From positions 429,752,240-429,816,239 of the forward strand of contig OV050030.1 in the NCBI GenBank assembly GCA_920105625.2: a DNA stretch of 64,000 nucleotides, written 5' to 3'. This stretch comes from Clusia tigrina. Lineage: Eukaryota > Arthropoda > Insecta > Diptera > Clusiidae. This document shows positions 12,103 to 24,916 of the stretch, one piece after another. A program made the position numbers and the translations under genes. The first letter of the stretch is position 1. Each line of letters begins with the position of its first letter. Below the pieces are notes generated by a model. That model saw only the letters and a list, made by a program, of their open reading frames with translations, was not told the DNA's origin and made no database searches.

Positions 12103-12525
12103 GTTTGTTTTGACAAAAAAAAAAGGTATTTTATTGTATGTACATATATTAAAGTTTTCCCAGTAAACTATAGATTTACAGACAGATTAATATTGATTTA
12201 TATAGGCAGATTTATACAAATTAAGATATTTCCTTATTTTAAAATAGGAGGGCCAAATGGATGGAGATTTTGGGTGCGGGTTTTCCGGGAAAAAATTATT
12301 TTTCTTATTATTATTATTCTGTATTATATTTTTAATCCGTTTTACTAATAAAATATACTATAAAAAGATAAACTCTTTTATTCTGATTGTTCCTTTTTTT
12401 CTTTTCCTACTACAATTTCGTAATATAGTACAATGGCACCCGTTTTTTCGAGGTGAACTCACATATAGTGTATATGTTTTTTCTTCATACGGTAAAAAAT
12501 TTGAGGTTTATGTTACGGCCCTATG
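12103..12525. other. Unassigned AT-rich DNA between MITEs
   Basis: Two overlapping plus-strand frames here are hydrophobic because of T-rich codons, with no recognised domain. I see no supported gene. Confidence 0.4.
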
Positions 12526-12948
12526 GTTATGCCATTGTCATTTTGAAAATGCCGTCAAGAAATCTAGTTCGCTGTGACCACGCTTGAAAAATTTTTTTAT
12601 TTATACGATGAAGAGGAAAAAAGAAGGAAACCGAAATTCTGGGTGAATCCTTTATTACAAAGAATGCAATGCACAGTCTCCATTCATTTTAGCGTTTTTA
12701 TTAATTTAATAGATGCGGTAAAACGAAAATGTCCGACGGTGCTTCCACTGTGAGCGTCACGAAAAAATGAAAAATGGCTGTCAAACAAACAAAATGACAA
12801 CTGATTGCAACACAGCACGTTGGCAATTTATGGCATAACATATTTCATAACATATATTGCCAACTTGAAGCAATTTGGATTCTCCATTGGCAATTTGCTT
12901 GGAATTGCCAATGGCATGTCATTAAAAATTGCCCGTGGAGACGTAGGG
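12526..12948 (+). mobile_element. MITE family A, left-truncated copy
   Basis: Matches the complete copy from its internal GTTATGCCATTGTC to the right terminus GGAGACGTAGGG. The left inverted repeat is missing. Confidence 0.85.
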
Positions 12949-13165
12949 TTAATACAATCCGCTAATTTCGTTGTTAACGAAAATGTTTATTTTATTATGA
13001 AACGAAGGTGGAATTGAATCAAAAATACACAGTTAAATCTCTAATTGAGCCGTAAATCTGCATTTGTGTAATCCAGAGATTTTGAGATAAAAGGGCACAA
13101 AAAATACACTTCCTGCGGTAATTCACCATTCAAGGCAAAGCACAAACTATATCCATTAACACTAA
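12949..13165. other. Spacer between MITE copies
   Basis: Unremarkable AT-rich DNA with no recognised feature. Confidence 0.4.
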
Positions 13166-13606
13166 CCCTACGTCTCCACGGGCAATTTTTGATGGCATGC
13201 CATTGGAAATTTCAAGCAAATTGCCTATGGAGACTGCAAATTGCTTCAAGTTGGCAATTTTATGTTATGAAATATTGTATGCCATAAATTGCCAACGTGC
13301 TGTGTTGCATCCAGTTGTCATTTTGTTTGTTTGACAGCCATTTTTAATTTTTTCGTATGGAGACTGTGCTTTTGCATTCTTTGTAATAGAGGATTCACCC
13401 AGAATTTCGGTTTCCTTCTTTTTACCTCTTCATTGTATAAATAAAAATTTTTTTCAAGCGCGGGCACAGCGAACTAGATTGCTTGACGAAATTTTCAAGA
13501 TGACGATGGTATAACAACGCAATGCCCACCATTAAAATATTGCCAACCATTGTAATCAAATTTGATAGACGTTATGCCAACAAAAATTGCCCGTGGAGAC
13601 GTGGGG
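13166..13606 (-). mobile_element. MITE family A, inverted copy
   Basis: A 441-bp copy in the opposite orientation to its neighbours. Its ends are CCCTACGTCTCC and GGAGACGTGGGG (one change). The flanks are TAA on the left and TTA on the right, so the target duplication is imperfect or has mutated. Confidence 0.85.
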
Positions 13607-13666
13607 TTAACTAGAACATTTTTCTTCTCCTCCAATTCGCTTTTTAGTACATTAAAACAATTACAA

Positions 13667-13669
<3 letters not shown>

Positions 13670-13759
<90 letters not shown>
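13670..13759. repeat. (TA)n microsatellite, about 90 bp
   Basis: An uninterrupted TA dinucleotide tract. Any open frame across it encodes only a Tyr-Ile run and is not a gene. Confidence 0.95.
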
Positions 13760-13761
<2 letters not shown>

Positions 13762-14261
13762 GTACATATTACACGCAAATAACGAAATTAGCTGATCGAA
13801 TTCAATAAAGATTGCAGCCAGGACGAACTTATTAGGTGGTCGCAAGGGAAACTCACTCTTTGTTTTAAGCGAACAACTGTTTTCGGCTAATTGACAATTC
13901 AACTGATAATTTAATTTCATAAAATTGTTGGTGTAGTAGATTTGTTGTAGCCTTGCAGCCACCTTATTAGTGCTCTCTGATTTCAGCCAACAAAGAAAGC
14001 GTTTCAGTCGATATTCATATTATCGCACAACTCTGGAACACTTCCGCGGATTGTTTTGACAGAAAGACGACCAAACTTTTCATTATGTGCATCAGCTGGT
14101 CGGAACGCTATTCCACCATTCTGTATGCGCCTTGGTTTTGATACGTCGACTTCGAATTGGAATACATGCGCATACACGCATTTGTGTACACACTCAAGTT
14201 AGATTACTTTTAAAACTTGTTAAAGTTTCAGAGAACATTAATCGCAGAGTTTTGCTCCGTA

Positions 14262-14804
14262 ATGGCCCTAGTTCCGCTTCGTGGAGAACAACAAGTTGCC
14301 ATTCCATTAGCAGCCTTTTTGCGCAATTTTAATCGGTTGCGGTCTGGACACTCTGTTGAAGAAGCTCACGTACGTTTCGTCAACAATACAGACCGTCATG
14401 TGTTGCTCTTCTGGATCGATTATCGGGGCCAGAAGACGTATTATCTCCAGCTGCAACCGCACAGCGGTAATAATGTCAATACATATCGCTCCCATCCATG
14501 GATTTTTGTCGATGAAAACACAGGCGAACGTATGCAAGTCAACCACAAGTACTTGTTTAGGCCAGAGCCTTCCAAAATGCGTCACCCACGCCATCCGGAC
14601 CAGTGGATTCCATGCCGCAAAGTAGTCAACATTCATTTTCCCCTACGGTCATTGCGCGAATCATGCTTGTGGAGGATTGTGTCCATAATTGGCACTGGCA
14701 CAGGTCCAAACGCAGTCAATACCCTCTGCGTTCCACTAACCCTCAAGTCTGATCTAAGGGAGATGTTTCGCAGAGTTGCAAAGCATCGTGAACTTAGTGT
14801 GTAA
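14262..14804 (+). CDS. VHL: Von Hippel-Lindau tumour suppressor homologue
   Basis: Substrate receptor of the cullin-2/elongin BC E3 ligase that binds prolyl-hydroxylated HIF-alpha (Sima in flies). A single exon encodes 180 residues, close to the fly family length. The start is the Met in MALVPLRGEQ, because sequence upstream has no matching homology. A possible 5' untranslated intron acceptor (GTTTCAG) lies at about 14230. The beta domain shows RFVNNTDRHVLLFWIDYRG, then YYLQLQPHSG and TYRSHPWIF. By my alignment it keeps the human Trp88, Tyr98, His115 and Trp117 positions that line the hydroxyproline pocket, while Ser111 is replaced by Thr. The alpha domain carries a BC box, SLRESCLWRIV, which fits SLxxxCxxxI for elongin C binding. 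Converges with WDR48. Confidence 0.95.
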   Translation: MALVPLRGEQQVAIPLAAFLRNFNRLRSGHSVEEAHVRFVNNTDRHVLLFWIDYRGQKTYYLQLQPHSGNNVNTYRSHPWIFVDENTGERMQVNHKYLFRPEPSKMRHPRHPDQWIPCRKVVNIHFPLRSLRESCLWRIVSIIGTGTGPNAVNTLCVPLTLKSDLREMFRRVAKHRELSV

Positions 14805-15802
14805 CTCGCCGAGCAAGTGGATGGAAATAGCGACTGCATTGGGGCTGTGATTCAAGACGGAAATAAATAGCGGCGAATTATAGGATCAACTCCTAGAAAG
14901 TTGACCGAAACCGAAACCAACAAAATATACACAAATTATATACAAAATATTGTATTACCTGATTTCAATATATATTTTCGTTTGTTTATGTAAAATTATT
15001 ATCGAATGGTACGATAACATAAATCTTATTTTAAACATTCTTGAAATTTATTTTTATTTATAAGCATTTAAGTATTTATATTTAATATCTCTTAACATTT
15101 ACAGATGCCTAGTCAAACCGGGCAGCTAAGCTATTAATAATAATGTATTAGTTAAATTTAGTCAAGACATATTGGGAAAACATGTTTCAAATGCATTTGT
15201 TATTAGTTTTTATTTATATGTATATTTCCATTAATATGTAAACTAAACTGAAAGCAAAATACAAACTAATGACTAAACTAGTAGTTCTAAAAAATACATA
15301 ATAAAATACTCCCTACATATTTAAATTCTTGAACTTTTGATATCCCTCTTTTAATTTTGTTTACGTAGAAGTCTTAAATGCGCGCTCTGCAATTTTCAAT
15401 ACAATCATTTCGCATATTCTAGAAATGAAAATAGTAACAACAATATGTGACTACAAAAAAGTCCTCTCCAATATTTCGTAATAAATCAATAATTCGTAAT
15501 TAATTTCATTGCTGATTATCACATTGAAAATTGATACTACATTTAAAAGAGGAAGCACAGACATGATTAGGTACCATCGTGCAGCATGAAGTTTAGATGG
15601 TGATCCAAAACACCAAAATTAGGTGTGCAAAATGTTGAACTGAGAAACCCACATCCCACTTTCACACATGCACTTTTGTTGCACAATGCTTTCTGATGCT
15701 TTGCTTCAGCAAATTCTTGCGATTCGATGACACTAAATTTATACAATTGATGGCAAGTAATTTGCGAAGAAAGAGTTACCAACAAATATTAATTGAAATT
15801 AT
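14805..15802. other. Convergent 3' untranslated region between VHL and WDR48
   Basis: AT-rich DNA with several AATAAA and TTTATT sites in both orientations, one AATAAA near 14861 on the VHL strand. Expected to hold the 3' ends of both genes. No other gene seen. Confidence 0.5.
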
Positions 15803-18468
<2,666 letters not shown>

Positions 18469-18885
18469 GTTGCTACGTTGACCTCACCACCCACAGCAAC
18501 CTTTTTATAAATGCACAAATTTTGTATCCGTTTTTCTTTTCAGATATGTAATTAAATTTTCTTTTATTATTTACTTTATTTTTAACTAACTTTTCATTAT
18601 TTTATTTTATTGTTATGGCTTTAAAAAAGTCAGTGGATTTATGACCATATTCTACTTAGGATTTTAAAACTTTTAAACAAAATTAGTTCAGTATTCTAAT
18701 AAATAAAGATTTTGCTGTGATTTACAATTTAGAGACAAATTTTTAGGATTTTAAAAAATGGCAGCGATCAGCTGATTGGATTTGCCACAATGATAGAAAA
18801 ATTTCAAATGCCAAGAAACAGCTGGAAAAAAATACAGTTTCCAAAATTAAAATCTATTAGAAAAATCTGGTAACACTTCATATAA
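18469..18885. other. WDR48 upstream region
   Basis: AT-rich DNA that probably contains the WDR48 promoter and 5' untranslated region. No TATA box stands out and no gene was seen. Confidence 0.4.
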
Positions 18886-19436
18886 CCCTACGTCTCCACG
18901 GGCAATTTTTGATGGCATAACATCTGTCAAATTTGATTGCAATGGTTGGCAATATTTTAATGGTGGGCATTGCGATGTTATGCCATTGTCATTTTGAAAA
19001 TGCCGTCAAGCAATCTAGTTCGCTGTGCCCGCGCTTGAAATTTTTTTTTATTTATACGATGAAGAGAAAAAATAAGAAAATCGAAATTGTGGGTGAATCC
19101 TTTTTTACAAAGAATGCAAATGCACAGCCTCCATTCATTTTAGCGTTTTTATTAATTTAATAGATGCGGTAAAACAAAAATGTCCGACGATGCTTCCACT
19201 GTGAGCATCACGAAAAAATGAAAAACGGCTGTCAAACAAGCAAAATGACAACTGATTGCAACACAGCACGTTGGCAATTTATGGCATAACATATTTCATA
19301 ACATAAATTGCCAACTTATGGCATAACATATTTCATAACATAAATTGCCAACTGGAATCAATTAGGAGTCTCCATTGGCAATTTGCTTGAAATTGCCAAT
19401 GGCATACCATCAAAAATTGCCCGTGGAGACGTAGGG
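18886..19436 (+). mobile_element. MITE family A, longest copy with internal duplication
   Basis: A 551-bp copy with intact CCCTACGTCTCC termini and direct TAA flanks (18883-18885, 19437-19439). It contains an internal tandem duplication near 19265-19350, in which the block TATGGCATAACATATTTCAT is repeated. Confidence 0.9.
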
Positions 19437-19714
19437 TAAAGTAATTTAAAGGGTATGCACAAACATTATAACTTCATAATTAGTAAAATTACAACATTGC
19501 AAAGTACATTGTAATTACTTACACTCTCAATTATTTTTTTATTTTGAAATCCAGACCCTTTATGAGCCGCAATTCCTTTTAGATACAACAACGGAAATTT
19601 ACCTTAAATGTGTTGGAAGGTGATTTTCTTTCCTTGTGAATTGTCAAACACACGCAAAGTGCATTAAGACAGTTGAACAATACACAGAAATTTAAAAAAA
19701 ATAAGAAATACATA

Positions 19715-20345
19715 AGTGCCAGTGCAAGTGGTTACCCCGACCCTACACGCGGCAGCGCAAGTTCGAAAAACTCAATACCTTCAAAGATTTTCACCAATAC
19801 TCTCACACATTTGCTACTGGCGGCGCTACTGTCAACGAAATTTCAGAGACAGAAATTTTTGACACATGCGGCCAGAAAATGTCAAACTCATACTAAATAA
19901 TTGTCTTTTCGTAATGGAAAATAAATAGAAAAAAAATTTTATTTTAAAAGCCATTAATTTATGTCGTTCCAAAGAGCTACTTTGGAGCATGAGCATTCCT
20001 CCCTTATAACTATTTTTAGAAGCGTTTTTAGAAAGAAGAAACTAATAAACTAAAAGTAAATAATGTTTAAATAAAACTCCTATATAATTGCATATATACA
20101 GTCATAGACACACCAGCATAAAGCCCTGATATGAACCCCATTGAAAATGTATGGGCGCACCTTAAAAAACAGTTGCAAAACGGGTTCTAACTTATAAAGA
20201 CGATACTGTAGGGAGAAGCTTTCCCTACGATGATATTTTATAAATGAACTTGCACTGGCATGTGTGGCCACTGGCAGCAAAATTTCGAAATTTCGAAAAT
20301 AATATGTATTCTCAACTGGCAGCCAGTTACTAGCACGTGTGGGTG
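19715..20345 (+). mobile_element. Tc1/mariner-related relic
   Basis: At 20122-20175 the plus strand encodes SPDMNPIENVWAHLKKQL, the conserved C-terminal block of Tc1-like DDE transposases including the catalytic Glu. No other transposase portion is readable, and a stop lies just upstream. The flanking arms pair with the inverted relative at 10373-11095. A decayed internal-deletion derivative is the likely origin. Confidence 0.75.
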
Positions 20346-20777
20346 CAGGGTAAGGGAATTATGACAAACTGCTGTATAAAGATGAGGAAGAAGAGATGTA
20401 ACCAAAAAAGAAAAGAAGAATGTAGTCAAAAAAATTTAGAATTAAAAGAAAATGACCCAAAAGACTAATGAAATTATATGACGATGGACGAAGAAACATT
20501 CGAAAAATAGTAGGACATGATGAAATTTAACCAATTTCAATTTGTTTTCAGTTGCCATTTATGTTTGGTTCACAATTGATTCACTGTTTTCAATTTTTGC
20601 TTTACTCCGCGAAAATCAAAAACAACTCAGCACGCTGGTTTTCAACGAACTAAGCCAGTAAAAGTGGTACACAACGATACACACGAGGTAACCGTTGCGG
20701 CAACCATCAGAAAATATCAAAATATTTTGACATTTTAGGCAACGGTTGCTGCAACACGCATTTCAACGAGCAATTAA
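20346..20777. other. Unassigned DNA
   Basis: No gene recognised. Near 20670-20760 it contains diverged copies of the CAACGGTTGC motif that also forms the hairpin at 20778, so an older palindromic element may extend into this stretch. Confidence 0.4.
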
Positions 20778-20843
20778 GCTACACACGAGGCAACCGTCGA
20801 AGCAACATGCCTTGGTTGCAACAACGGTTGCCTAGTGTGTAGC
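20778..20843. repeat. Short palindromic element
   Basis: GCTACACAC and AGGCAACCGT at the left pair with ACGGTTGCCT and GTGTGTAGC at the right, giving a 66-nt foldback with further pairing (GCAAC with GTTGC) toward an 8-nt loop. Confidence 0.75.
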
Positions 20844-20859
20844 AGCATAAGGTCTCAAC

Positions 20860-21279
20860 CAAGGGGAATTTACTTACATGGTGACTGCAAGATGAAATTC
20901 ATACCTTCGGAATTGTCAAACATAAGCAATGTGCGATTAGATACTCTTCAGAATAAACGAAATTGAGAGGAATGGAGAAATGCATAAGAGCTGCTTAAAG
21001 AGGTAACAATTTTTATAAAATATATTTAATAGTTAAATCGACTCATAATTTCTTCATAATATTCAAACTTCCCAAAAATAACAATTAAAAAACTCTTATT
21101 CACTCAAATCAAAATTCTATATGCAATTGTTTGCATATTTGTTTTGATCGCATTTTTCTATAATTTAAAATTTGAGAGCTACTGAGGGAAAGTTGGTTTA
21201 AAAAAAATTTGTTCTTGCAGCCACCATGTAAGTAAATTCAGCTTGCTCTTGCAGTCACCATGTAAGTAAATTCACCTTG
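20860..21279. mobile_element. hAT-like MITE (family C)
   Basis: The terminal inverted repeats begin CAAGG and continue GAATTTACTTACATGGTGACTG on the left, with the complement ending ATTCACCTTG on the right. The element is flanked by the 8-bp direct repeat GTCTCAAC. An 8-bp target duplication with CA-starting termini fits the hAT superfamily. The right end carries a doubled copy of the terminal block (near 21214 and 21250). No transposase is present. Confidence 0.8.
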
Positions 21280-22084
21280 GTCTCAACGATTCACAAATAG
21301 TTGGTGTTTGAGAACCACGTCATCAGCAGTAGAGAAGTTCTCAACTGAGTTACAGAAATGAGCTACAATGCAGAAAGTGCAGCCACCCTTCATGTTTTCA
21401 TTAAACTGAAAACTTTTTTTATCGCAGGTGTGTATTTACGCCTATGGTGTAAATATCGCCGAAAATAAACCAATATATTCTTAAAAATATGTACAATTTA
21501 TTGAAGTAAATAATATCACGTATATATTCAAAATATTTAAGTAATTGATATATTTATTATGCGTGGTTGAAAGGCCATGACAAACACATAACTTTGATGT
21601 AATGATGGTCGCAGGATCGCCAATGTGTTATGTTAGTATATACACTGGTGAACGGCAAAGTTTGCCTTGGTCACCACTAACCACTGTGAAGTTGTGTCAC
21701 CGCACCAGTTTGAGAATTCATCATAGTAGGGGTAAGTCTTCTATCTTGAATCTGATTTTATTTTGCGAAAGCTTCGCCTTTAATACTTTTCTTACATATA
21801 ATAATTGTGAGTAAGTCGATAGTCGTCAATTCTGTGAATATGAAGATTATTTTTGTAACGAATTTATTGAAAAGACAAGTTACAACAGTAGTTGCAATTG
21901 CGTATGTGTGGTTATACCACCGTAATAATTTTTCAGAAGAAGAAGAAGAATTATTGAAGCATTTTTTGGCAGATCTTATAGCTATTTCGGACACGCCACT
22001 TGTCCTCATCAGAGATCTTTCAATGAAAGGCAATTTTTCCCAAGTATTTTTTATTATGTCTCAGAAATCAACAGCACACAAATT
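21280..22084. other. Unassigned DNA
   Basis: Several short open frames on both strands, none with recognisable domains. The segment near 21840-21900 resembles 22280-22330 (TTGAAAAGACAAGTTACAA against TTGTAACTTGTCTTGTCAA), which makes a diverged inverted repeat of about 20 bp around the SINE-like sequence. Confidence 0.4.
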
Positions 22085-22165
22085 ATGAACCCTCCCAGGA
22101 ATCGAACCAGGGCCTACAGCTGTTGTAATCTGCCCATCCAGACAACTACGTTAACTGCAGGTGGT
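22085..22165 (-). mobile_element. tRNA-derived SINE head or tRNA-like pseudogene
   Basis: On the minus strand an A-box-like TAGTTGTCTGG (22138-22148) is followed 29 nt later by a perfect RNA polymerase III B box, GGTTCGATTCC (22098-22108). The acceptor and T stems do not pair well, so it is not a working tRNA gene. A SINE head or tRNA pseudogene is the likely explanation. Confidence 0.6.
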
Positions 22166-23020
22166 GAACAGACTGATCAAATTCTGTCCATGTACTGTCT
22201 CATTCCATCACACTCTAATCAACTCTGTCTCTCTGTTTTTTATTACATTTAAGTGGTGTCATAGTACATTGCTTGCAATTACTGTTGTAACTTGTCTTGT
22301 CAATAAATTCGCTACAAAAATAATCTTCACATATAATAATTATTACAATTATCTAAACATTATTTACTACTTTTTACATATATCTATTTACATGTGTCAT
22401 TCACACTAATTCGATTCGTAGTATGAATCCTGACCCAGTTACTATTCTTGCTTTGTAATTGCGCTATCCAAAATTGCAGCGCAAGCATGATGAGTCAGTT
22501 CAACTCGATTCATTCATACGAAACAAGAGAAATATGTGTTATGTTCAGCATGTTATAACTTAAGAGTGCACACTACAGTGAACAGGTAGCACTAAAAAGG
22601 GAACAGCAAGGGTACAAGAACAAAAATTTATTTAAATTTAATTGTCAAGAAGCTGAAAACAGATGATCGCTTAGAAACCAAAAAATTAACGACCTTAAAA
22701 AACGACGATCAAGAAGAAGAGTGTTTTCCCTTGAAGCTACCTAATAAATGCGTCCTCGCTGTGATCTTAGTGTAACTACACTAGAGTACACGTTATGTAG
22801 ACAATGATGACAGTTCTCGCATAAACTGATAATAAAAAAAAAAACTGAATGCATTCACCTCTAAACTAAATTCACCTTTTGGAGTACGGTCATTTACATA
22901 ACAATTTAGGCATTTAAATCAGCATTTCGTCGTCTACGTAATAAATTGTGTGGGGGAAGTTATCAACGTGAATTTTTGGGGTATTTATTTGTAGAAATCA
23001 GAGAAAGTGAGACTACGAAT
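22166..23020. other. Intergenic region upstream of membrane-protein gene
   Basis: No gene recognised. The last roughly 100 bases are probably 5' untranslated region of the gene starting at 23021. Confidence 0.4.
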
Positions 23021-23482
23021 ATGGCCAGCGAATCGAATAAAGACTGCACCATTTGCAGCCAGTTGGGCCTGAGGCCATTTACTAAAGCAAACATCATGAA
23101 TTATTACATCCCCCTTCATGGCGTCGTGTCGTACAGCGCACTCGCTGTCAATGTAATGAATCCTTCTCTGGTTGCCAAAGTGTTGCCCAAGAAAGACATG
23201 AGTAATGTTCTGCTGCTGAGCACAATGGCGGGCACAGCGTTTTATTTGTACGGTCGGCCGCATTTACAAGTTCTGCCCAACAGCCGTCGTGGATTGTACG
23301 CATTGCTTGGCAGTACACTGTTTAGCATGGGATCTGTACTAGTGTGGGCTGTCGTCAAATCAACACTACCAAGGAACAACGCTGTGCTAACTACTTTTGT
23401 TGGGCTCGCTTTGGGTGCCACTATTGTGAAATTGAGCACTGACTATTTCGCCGATTGCGACAAAGTGGTGGCCAAGGACTAA
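23021..23482 (+). CDS. Small multi-pass membrane protein, function unknown
   Basis: A single-exon frame of 153 codons. The Met in MASESNKDC is chosen because the longer frame upstream has no better initiator and looks like 5' untranslated sequence. After a hydrophilic N-terminus with a CxxC pair (CTIC near residue 10), four hydrophobic stretches follow: near residues 30-55 (IPLHGVVSYSALAVNVM), 66-82 (LLLSTMAGTAFYLYG), 92-115 (ALLGSTLFSMGSVLVWAVV) and 123-140 (TFVGLALGATIVKL). Basic residues lie between them. The size and segment pattern suit a mitochondrial or ER membrane protein, but no family was recognised. Its position between WDR48 and FBXL6 should help match it to an orthologue in other flies. 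Confidence 0.82.
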   Translation: MASESNKDCTICSQLGLRPFTKANIMNYYIPLHGVVSYSALAVNVMNPSLVAKVLPKKDMSNVLLLSTMAGTAFYLYGRPHLQVLPNSRRGLYALLGSTLFSMGSVLVWAVVKSTLPRNNAVLTTFVGLALGATIVKLSTDYFADCDKVVAKD

Positions 23483-24916
23483 AACGCATTATCAATATCA
23501 TAAGCACCATCCCCAGACACTGGAGGAATTTACTGTTAAGCCGACGAATGTGAGTGACGATCTTTGATGGTGATCGCATAGAATTTAAGTAAAAAAATTT
23601 GAATTACTCAACCCAAATTGATCATCAATTAAAGTTCTATAGTTGCTACATAAAAGGAGGAATGGAATATCGATTTTAGTAGAGCACAATTTTTTTTTAA
23701 TTTTCAAGTATTTTATTAAAATTATTCTTACATTTCCTAAATTGCTATGAATGTTTGCTTACAATAAAAAACCGTGTATAAAGTTTGTTTCAATTATAAT
23801 GCACAAAAATCGAACAAATGCATGTATAACTATTGCTTATATATCGTATTTGTCAATTTGTATATTTCAAAATCGCAATATTTACAATAAAATTCTGGAA
23901 TTGAAAACGTTTTTTATTGTGGTCTAACGAGAAGAGAGGGCGGTAGTGTTTTACACAAAACAAAAATTGAGAAAACTCGCTTTGAAGAGTAGCTAAGAAA
24001 TTAATAATTGCCAAGTGGTGAGACTAGATGAACATTTTTACAAAGAAACTGATCTGAAGTAAATGGCGCGGACTCAGTAAAGCATCGGACGGACAAAGTA
24101 GCAGTTCATGTGGGTTCGTTTATGCTGCCCAGAATGGTCAAAATAGACATTATTGAAAACATTTGATCAACTGATCATTATATTTGAATTTTTGTATAAA
24201 ATACAAAAACAAATATAAAGAACAAACTAAAATCTTAATAAATACTTTAACACTTGCACAAAAATTCAATAACGTTTAAATTTACATCTTTCAACAAAGT
24301 TTCGATAAAAAACGAGCGATCGATCATTCACAATTATAAGTTTTTTTAAAGTAAGTAATTCTTAATTATATTTTGCATGTACAAAAGAAACTGTCTTAAG
24401 GATTTCCTTAAAATTTAGGATTGCATAATTTGCTTAATTAAATGTATATATAATTTCTGGAAGATTCTAACAAACAAAACTTTCATTTCATCATAGATCA
24501 TAACAGTCCAACAAAGGCATTGGCAAACACTACGCGCCATATTAATCGAGATATTCTATAAACTTTCAACGGTATATATATCTAGCGACTTTGTAGATTT
24601 GTTGCTAGGAGTTTGCAATATGAAACAATGCCGATCTATGCATAAGGCATTTCGTGTTGTGTTTGTATATATATATAAATATATTTATGTAGATTGGTTT
24701 GCGAGTAAGGCCTCATCATGCAACTATTCAAAATAAATTGAAAATGCTTGCACGTCTCCCACTAAAACATCTGCTGCAAAGTGCATCGTGCCACATCGCC
24801 TGCCGGCGTGATTCAGGGTGTTGGAATTGAAATCATTGCTTTTTTCTCTTAAACTATTATACGTATTGTGTGTGAGTGTGTTTTGTTTAAAAGAGTTTAT
24901 AAAATAAATTCTAATA
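23483..24916. other. 3' regions and intergenic DNA before FBXL6
   Basis: AT-rich DNA holding the 3' ends of the 23021 gene (AATAAA sites near 23764 and 23886) and of FBXL6 on the opposite strand. No further gene seen. Confidence 0.5.

Noticed and set aside
12016..12577. Hydrophobic open frames that could be membrane proteins
   Set aside because: Hydrophobicity comes from T-rich codons in AT-rich DNA between MITEs; part lies in MITE sequence and no family is recognisable.
13562..13962. Open frames with long Tyr-Ile runs on both strands
   Set aside because: They are produced by the (TA)n tract. The same applies at 35667-36059, 44702-44995 and 52411-52629.
15567..15785. 72-codon minus-strand frame after WDR48
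   Set aside because: It lies in the expected WDR48 3' untranslated region and has no homology or splice link.
22085..22165. Functional tRNA gene
   Set aside because: The acceptor and T stems do not pair well despite the perfect B box.
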